Shown here piece after piece: positions 6,144 through 10,066 of a stretch of DNA of 10,066 nt. Within the stretch, counting starts at the first letter, position 1. Each line of letters opens with the position of its first letter. The notes below the pieces were generated by a model. The model was given only the letters and a program-made list of their open reading frames with translations. It ran no database searches and was not told the DNA's origin. The position numbers and the translations under genes were made by a program. The DNA is taken from the NCBI GenBank assembly GCA_023265235.1, contig JAHFUF010000050.1:1-10066 (forward strand), written 5' to 3'. The stretch is from Blastocatellia bacterium. GTDB taxonomy: Bacteria > Acidobacteriota > Blastocatellia > Chloracidobacteriales > JADJPF01.

Positions 6144-8048
6144 ATGAGTTTTGCAAAAACATTAACAGAAGCAGGTTTGCCCGCCGTAGCAACTACAATA
6201 GAGAAAGCACAAAAGTATTTGTTATCTAAGCAATATCCAGAGGGTTATTGGTGGGCAGAACTTGAGGCTAATGTTACGCTAACTGCCGAGTACGTAATGT
6301 TGCATACTATTCTAGGTACGGCTGCTAATCGCCCTTTGCACAAGGTTGAAAGGTATTTACTTAAACAGCAGCGTCAACATGGCGGATGGGAGCTTTTTTG
6401 GGGTGACGGTGGAGAACTTAGCACTACAGTTGAGGCTTATTTTGCACTTAAACTATTAGGAGTTTCTATAGATCGACCAGAAATGAAAGCGGCTCGTGAT
6501 TTTATTCTAGCAAGAGGTGGAGTAACCAAGACTAGGATTTTTACTAAATTACACTTAGCACTTTTTGGGGCTTATGATTGGAAAGGACTTCCTACACTAC
6601 CGCCTTGGATAATGTTACTACCTAGTTGGTCACCTTTTACTATTTATGAAATGGCAAGTTGGGCGCGTAGCAGTACAGTTCCTTTACTTTTAGTTTGTGA
6701 CAAAAAACCTATTTGGTCTTTCCCCAATGGAAATATTGATGAACTCTATGTTGGTGGGCGTGACAGGGCAGATCTTTCCCTACCTTCTGGTGATACTACA
6801 ATTGGAAAGCTATTTGTTTACCTAGACAAGGTTTTGAAGTTCTGTGAACAAAAGGGTTTTGTTCCTGGTCGCGCTAAAGCATTAGAGACGGCTGAGCGTT
6901 GGGTAATTGAACACCAAGAAACAAGTGGCGATTGGGCAGGAATTATTCCTGGTATGCTCAATTCTCTTTTAGGTTTATTTACTATTGGTTATGGCTCTGA
7001 CAACCCAATAATGGTAAAAGGATTAAAATCTATCGATGATTTTGGTATAGAGACTGATGAAGAGTTTCATATACAACCTTGTGTCTCACCTGTTTGGGAT
7101 ACTGCATTAACGGCTATAGCTCTTTGTGATAGCGGACTACCCGCTAATCATCCAGCTTTGGTTAAAGCTGGTGAATGGTTAATCTCTAAATTGATTTTGC
7201 GTTCTGGAGATTGGGCAATAAAAAATAAAGTTGGTAAGCCTGGAGGCTGGGCATTTGAATTTTATAATGATTATTACCCTGATGTAGATGATACTGCTGT
7301 GGTGATTATGGCACTAGAAAAAATGCAGCTTCCTGATGAACAGAAAAAACGCGAAGTAATGGATTTATCTACTCGTTGGGTACTTAGCATGCAGTGTAAA
7401 CGCGGTGGTTGGGCAGCATTTGATATTGACAATGATCTAGACTTACTTAATCAAATCCCTTATGGTGACTTAAAAGCAATGATAGATCCTAATACAGCAG
7501 ATCTTACAGGACGTGTATTAGAAATGTTAGGTAATACTCGTTATAAAACTGACCCAGCAGTTATTAATCGAGCAATTAACTTTCTAAAAAAAGAACAAGA
7601 ACTAGAAGGATGTTGGTTTGGTCGTTGGGGAGTAAATTATATTTATGGAACTAGCATTGTAGTAAATGGACTAGTAGCAATGGGGATTGATAACCGAGAG
7701 GCTTATGTAATGCGAGCAACTCAGTGGCTTAATTCAGTACAAAATGAAGATGGTGGTTGGGGGGAGACTTGTAATTCCTATGTTGACCGTAAATTAATGG
7801 GACAAGGTACAAGTACGCCATCACAAACAGCATGGTCACTATTAGGATTGATTGCAGGTGGTGAAGGTCGTTCTGAATGCGCTCGTCGTGGCATAGAATA
7901 TTTGGTAGACAAACAAAACCCTGATGGTAGTTGGCCAGAAGAAGAATTTACTGGAACAGGGTTTCCTGGTCATTTTTATATCAACTATCATTTTTATCGT
8001 AATCACTTTCCTTTAACAGCATTGGGGAGATATTTCCACCATGCTTGA
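6144..8048 (+). CDS. shc: Squalene-hopene cyclase
   Basis: This 634-aa enzyme has the usual length for bacterial squalene-hopene cyclases (631 aa in Alicyclobacillus). It cyclises squalene to hopene/hopanol at the membrane, the entry to hopanoid synthesis. The catalytic acid motif is D380-V-D382-D383 in NDYYPDVDDTA. Other hallmarks are SPVWDTALTA (W318), FGRWGVNYIYGTS (from F492), STPSQTAWSL (from S557) and the C-terminal GTGFPGHFYINYHFYRNHFPL. QW-type repeats include EGYWWAEL, HGGWELFWG, SGDWAGI, KPGGWAFEF, KRGGWAAFD, EDGGWGETC and PDGSWPEEE. By eye the residue matching Alicyclobacillus His451 is Arg457 (LTGRVLE), so the acid-anchoring partner differs from that enzyme. The ATG is preceded by a weak GGTGG (6132-6136). 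The last codons overlap the next gene by 8 bases. Confidence 0.97.
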   Translation: MSFAKTLTEAGLPAVATTIEKAQKYLLSKQYPEGYWWAELEANVTLTAEYVMLHTILGTAANRPLHKVERYLLKQQRQHGGWELFWGDGGELSTTVEAYFALKLLGVSIDRPEMKAARDFILARGGVTKTRIFTKLHLALFGAYDWKGLPTLPPWIMLLPSWSPFTIYEMASWARSSTVPLLLVCDKKPIWSFPNGNIDELYVGGRDRADLSLPSGDTTIGKLFVYLDKVLKFCEQKGFVPGRAKALETAERWVIEHQETSGDWAGIIPGMLNSLLGLFTIGYGSDNPIMVKGLKSIDDFGIETDEEFHIQPCVSPVWDTALTAIALCDSGLPANHPALVKAGEWLISKLILRSGDWAIKNKVGKPGGWAFEFYNDYYPDVDDTAVVIMALEKMQLPDEQKKREVMDLSTRWVLSMQCKRGGWAAFDIDNDLDLLNQIPYGDLKAMIDPNTADLTGRVLEMLGNTRYKTDPAVINRAINFLKKEQELEGCWFGRWGVNYIYGTSIVVNGLVAMGIDNREAYVMRATQWLNSVQNEDGGWGETCNSYVDRKLMGQGTSTPSQTAWSLLGLIAGGEGRSECARRGIEYLVDKQNPDGSWPEEEFTGTGFPGHFYINYHFYRNHFPLTALGRYFHHA

Positions 8049-8901
8049 TATTTTGAGATTACTTTTTGGCACAGTTTTACTACGTCCTTATGTGTTTACT
8101 TTTTTTGCAGCCTACCTTTTTTTAGCCATTACCGCTATTGGCTGGAAACGTACAACCCTTTTTACAATTGTTGCTTTTATTATTGCTTTTATTTGTGAGT
8201 ATAGCTCAATTCATAGTGGTTTCCCTTTTGGGCTTTATTACTATATTGAAACCACTTACAGTCAAGAATTGTGGATTGCTGGTGTACCTTTTATGGACTC
8301 GCTCTCATTTACATTTCTTTCTTTTGTAAGCTATCAAATGGCAGTACTTTTGCGCTCACCTTTGATTGTGCGAAAAAACGATATACAAGTAGTTTTAACC
8401 AAACAGGTTTCTAATTCTTGGATAACTAGTATACTTGCTGGCGTGTTAATGATGTATTTAGATATCGTTATTGACCCTGTAGCCTTACAGGGCGATAAGT
8501 GGTTTTTAGGTAAAATTTATTATTACCCTGAAGGTGGTTCATACTTTGGTGTTACAATTGCGAATTTTCTTGGCTGGTGTTTTGTTTGTGTAGCAATACT
8601 AAGAGTTTATATATTTTTAGAAAAATACTTAGGTAAGCCAGAAAGCACTTGGGCTTACCCTTTTAAGGGTTTATGTCCAGCAGGGCTATATTTTGGAATT
8701 TTAGGCTTTAACCTAACTATGACTTTTTTGATTAAAGAAATCACAATGGGTTGGGCAAGTGCTTTTATTTGTTTACTTTTAGCAAATCTTTTAGTTCAGC
8801 ATATTTCTGCTTGTAAGAGATTTAACCATGACCCATCACTTAAAGAACACAAGAAAGACTATCCTAATAGCTCATTAGCAAAGGCTTATCCTAAGCTATA
8901 A
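8041..8901 (+). CDS. CruF-like carotenoid biosynthesis membrane protein (DUF422)
   Basis: This 286-aa integral membrane protein of the Caroten_synth/DUF422 family includes CruF-type carotenoid 1',2'-hydratases, which hydrate the end of gamma-carotene or related C40/C50 carotenoids. About seven hydrophobic segments are visible, around residues 15-32, 38-56, 78-104, 128-147, 166-193, 210-232 and 236-253. Family-like motifs are CEYSSIHSGFPFGLYYY (E53, G60, F63-G64), MMYLDIVIDPVA (D141, D145-P146) and NFLGW (175-179). The ATG overlaps the cyclase stop in the 8-base string ATGCTTGA, with GGGGAG at 8024-8029, so translation is coupled to the cyclase. No other carotenoid genes (phytoene synthase, desaturases, CruG glycosyltransferase) are in the window, so the substrate is inferred only from the family. 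A role on a triterpene substrate is an alternative suggested by the coupling. Confidence 0.85.
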   Translation: MLDILRLLFGTVLLRPYVFTFFAAYLFLAITAIGWKRTTLFTIVAFIIAFICEYSSIHSGFPFGLYYYIETTYSQELWIAGVPFMDSLSFTFLSFVSYQMAVLLRSPLIVRKNDIQVVLTKQVSNSWITSILAGVLMMYLDIVIDPVALQGDKWFLGKIYYYPEGGSYFGVTIANFLGWCFVCVAILRVYIFLEKYLGKPESTWAYPFKGLCPAGLYFGILGFNLTMTFLIKEITMGWASAFICLLLANLLVQHISACKRFNHDPSLKEHKKDYPNSSLAKAYPKL

Positions 8902-8951
8902 TTCTAATCTATCAAGAATCTTTACCTATCTTTCTTTCTTATTACCTAGAA

Positions 8952-8969
8952 CTGGGAAATATTTCCCAG
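8952..8969. promoter_or_regulatory. Perfect 18-bp palindrome, candidate activator binding site
   Basis: CTGGGAAATATTTCCCAG is its own reverse complement. Its centre lies about 94 bases upstream of the start expected from the -24/-12 element at 9029-9043, which is the usual distance for a sigma-54 enhancer site. It could also act as a hairpin after the CruF gene (stop 51 bases upstream), but no T-run follows on the plus strand. Confidence 0.5.
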
Positions 8970-9006
8970 ATATCGAGAATAAACCCCCAATAAGTAGCCA
9001 AGTTAC

Positions 9007-9016
9007 TGTAATTACA
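9007..9016. promoter_or_regulatory. 10-bp palindrome TGTAATTACA
   Basis: This perfect 10-base dyad lies between the 18-bp palindrome and the -24/-12 element, centred about 43 bases upstream of the expected transcription start. It may be an additional binding site such as an IHF-region or repressor half-site pair. A/T-rich dyads of this length also occur by chance. Confidence 0.25.
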
Positions 9017-9028
9017 ATAAGTTAGCTT

Positions 9029-9043
9029 AGGCACAAAATTTGC
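9029..9043 (+). promoter_or_regulatory. Sigma-54 (RpoN) -24/-12 promoter candidate
   Basis: AGGCAC-AAAAT-TTGC matches the RpoN consensus TGGCAC-N5-TTGC at nine of ten defined positions, differing only in the first base. The invariant GG (9030-9031) and GC (9042-9043) are exactly 10 bases apart, as required. Transcription would begin near 9055, leaving a leader of about 27 bases with the strong ribosome site GGGGGTGAT (9071-9079) before the ATG at 9082. The element sits in an inverted repeat TTAGGCA/TGCCTAA (9027-9033 and 9041-9047), so an operator is the alternative reading. Confidence 0.6.
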
Positions 9044-9081
9044 CTAAAAATGAATTGACCGTTTAATTATGGGGGTGATTT

Positions 9082-9300
9082 ATGAAAATAGATGCCAGAA
9101 AAAAAATTTGTGACATAGTAAATGAACTTCCTAGTGCGGCACTTATATTAAAGGATTTAGGAATAGATCCTTTTCGCAACAACAATAGATCGCTTTGGGA
9201 TGCTTGTACACATTCAGGAATCCCAATTGCTAACGCAGTAGAAGAGCTTAAGAGAGCAGAAGAGGCAGGGCGAGAACATAGCAATTTAATTACTCATTAA
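9082..9300 (+). CDS. ScdA_N (DUF542)-like small protein lacking the Cys-Cys motif
   Basis: This 72-aa soluble protein resembles the small helical N-terminal domain of the RIC/ScdA/YtfE iron-sulfur repair proteins, here standing alone. The fit is in KICDIVNELPSAALILKDLGID (8-29), then a short loop, then SLWDACTHSGIPIANAVEELKRA. The family usually has a C-C-G-G loop after the GID/Y position. Here that loop is D29-P30-F31-R32-N33-N34-N35, so the paired cysteines are missing and only C10 and C42 remain. A direct redox or NO-sensing role of the CC pair is therefore unlikely; a protein-protein adaptor is possible. The start is fixed by GGGGGTGAT (9071-9079), a near-perfect Shine-Dalgarno. A candidate sigma-54 promoter lies just upstream and a UspA gene 93 bases downstream. 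Confidence 0.65.
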   Translation: MKIDARKKICDIVNELPSAALILKDLGIDPFRNNNRSLWDACTHSGIPIANAVEELKRAEEAGREHSNLITH

Positions 9301-9321
9301 GCTTAATAGGCTCACTAAGCC
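9296..9321. repeat. 12-bp palindrome at stop codon plus short hairpin
   Basis: ATTAAGCTTAAT (9296-9307) is a perfect palindrome containing the stop codon of the ScdA_N-like gene. Immediately after it, GGCT (9309-9312) pairs with AGCC (9318-9321) around a CACTA loop. No T-run follows, so this is unlikely to end transcription fully and co-transcription of the UspA gene remains possible. Confidence 0.3.
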
Positions 9322-9393
9322 ATCTAGCTAAAAGTAGGTTTTTGTGAATATAATCTGTGAGCAAATTATCTTAGCAAAAGCTGTAAAATAAAT

Positions 9394-10066
9394 ATGCCAG
9401 AAAAATCACAAGAGCAAACTCAAGCAAGTAACCGGCGGTTTATTAACCGAATTCTTTGTCCAACAAACCTTAGTCCTAGTTCAGATGAAGCTTTGCGCTA
9501 TGGTGTAGCTATTGCTCGCGCTTATAACGCAAAACTTTATCTCTGTTATGCAGCAGAAGATCCGCAAAAATTAGAGCCTGAACAAGTAAACAAATTGTTT
9601 CTTGATTCTATTGCTCCATATATTAGCGTTACAGATAGACCATGGATTAACTGGGAAGGTATTATCACCCAAGGCGAAGCCACAGAAGTAATTCCTCGGC
9701 TAGCAACAGAGCACCAAATAGATTTGATTGTAATGCGGTCACGTCGCCGACCTTATGCAGCTATGCTACTTGGGTCTGCGGCTGAGGCGGTTTGTCATAC
9801 GGCTACTTGTCCTGTGCTAGTCACGCATCAACAAGAACGCGAATGGGTAGATTTAGCAGGAGACATTAATCTTAAGCGAATTTTAGTAGCTTATGATTTT
9901 TCAGAATATTCTGACTTAGCGTTATCTTATGGCCTTTCTTTAGCCCAAGAGTTTCAAACAGAATTACATTTAATGAATGTCTCTCCAAACTCTCTAGAAA
10001 ACCCATCTGAAGAAACAAATTTAGAAAAAGCTACTAAACATCTGCAAGAACAAATACCAAGCGACG
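9394..10066 (+). CDS. Tandem universal stress protein (UspA), partial at right edge
   Basis: The frame is open from the ATG to the window end (224 codons, no stop), so the gene is cut by the window. Two Usp domains are visible. The first, about residues 17-146, has FINRILCPTNLSPSSDEALRYGVAIARAYNAKLYLCYA and ends in a MLLGSAAEAVCHTATCPVLVTH block. The second begins with KRILVAYDFSEYSDLALSYGLSLAQEF and is unfinished. In domain 1 the ATP-binding pattern G-x2-G-x9-G(S/T) is degenerate: MRSRRRPYAAMLLGS keeps the final GS but not the earlier glycines, so nucleotide binding there is doubtful. The ATG is the only usual start after the in-frame TGA at 9358, and no good Shine-Dalgarno precedes it. Tandem Usp proteins act in stress and low-oxygen survival. 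It may belong to the unit headed by the ScdA_N-like gene. Confidence 0.9.
   Translation, partial: MPEKSQEQTQASNRRFINRILCPTNLSPSSDEALRYGVAIARAYNAKLYLCYAAEDPQKLEPEQVNKLFLDSIAPYISVTDRPWINWEGIITQGEATEVIPRLATEHQIDLIVMRSRRRPYAAMLLGSAAEAVCHTATCPVLVTHQQEREWVDLAGDINLKRILVAYDFSEYSDLALSYGLSLAQEFQTELHLMNVSPNSLENPSEETNLEKATKHLQEQIPSD

Noticed and set aside
8138..8329. 63-codon plus-strand frame within the CruF-like gene
   Set aside because: It is a leucine-rich out-of-frame reading of the transmembrane coding sequence, with no ribosome site of its own.
9055..9060. TTGACC considered as a sigma-70 -35 box
   Set aside because: It is only 22-27 bases before the ATG, so a -10 box at normal spacing would fall on the ribosome site and start codon.
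9063..9284. 73-codon minus-strand frame opposite the ScdA_N-like gene
   Set aside because: The plus-strand frame has a near-perfect Shine-Dalgarno, a promoter candidate and family similarity. The antisense frame has none of these.

Overview
The window is an AT-rich bacterial chromosomal segment with ordinary, intact housekeeping and accessory metabolism genes. There are no insertion sequences, phage genes, CRISPR arrays, rRNA or tRNA genes that I can see. The squalene-hopene cyclase, a CruF-type carotenoid enzyme and a tandem universal stress protein indicate a free-living bacterium making polycyclic and carotenoid terpenoids. An AT-rich Acidobacteriota lineage (Blastocatellia-like) would fit the gene mix, but this is a low-confidence guess without a phylogeny.

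Layout. Bases 1-227 are a leader with a possible divergent gene start at the extreme left edge. Then come a dihydropyrimidinase (228-1613, +) and a small VOC/glyoxalase-fold protein (1762-2196, +), ending at a strong hairpin terminator (2288-2320). Facing them is a minus-strand pair: an exported TIM-barrel amidohydrolase (4071-3106) overlapping by 41 bp an RluA-family pseudouridine synthase (3146-2313). A 150-160 bp divergent intergenic region separates that pair from a plus-strand pair. The first gene of that pair is a DUF692 (MbnB/TglH/ChrH-like) protein (4232-5095), and the second is a 286-aa helical protein (5140-6000) that looks like its dedicated partner. Next are squalene-hopene cyclase (6144-8048) and a CruF-like membrane protein (8041-8901), overlapping by 8 bp. 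The right end has a regulatory region with a good sigma-54 type -24/-12 element and upstream palindromes, a 72-aa ScdA_N-like protein (9082-9300), and the first two thirds or so of a tandem UspA protein running off the window (9394-10066).

How the genes work together. Three couplings are supported by layout. The DUF692 protein and its neighbour probably form an oxidative, iron-dependent enzyme-partner pair of the kind that modifies cysteine-containing peptides, but no precursor peptide is visible. The cyclase and CruF homologue are translationally coupled, joining triterpenoid and carotenoid membrane lipid metabolism. The ScdA_N-like gene and the UspA gene may form a sigma-54-controlled stress or nitrosative/anaerobic response unit. 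The most promising leads are the orphan DUF692 pair and the sigma-54/palindrome control region.
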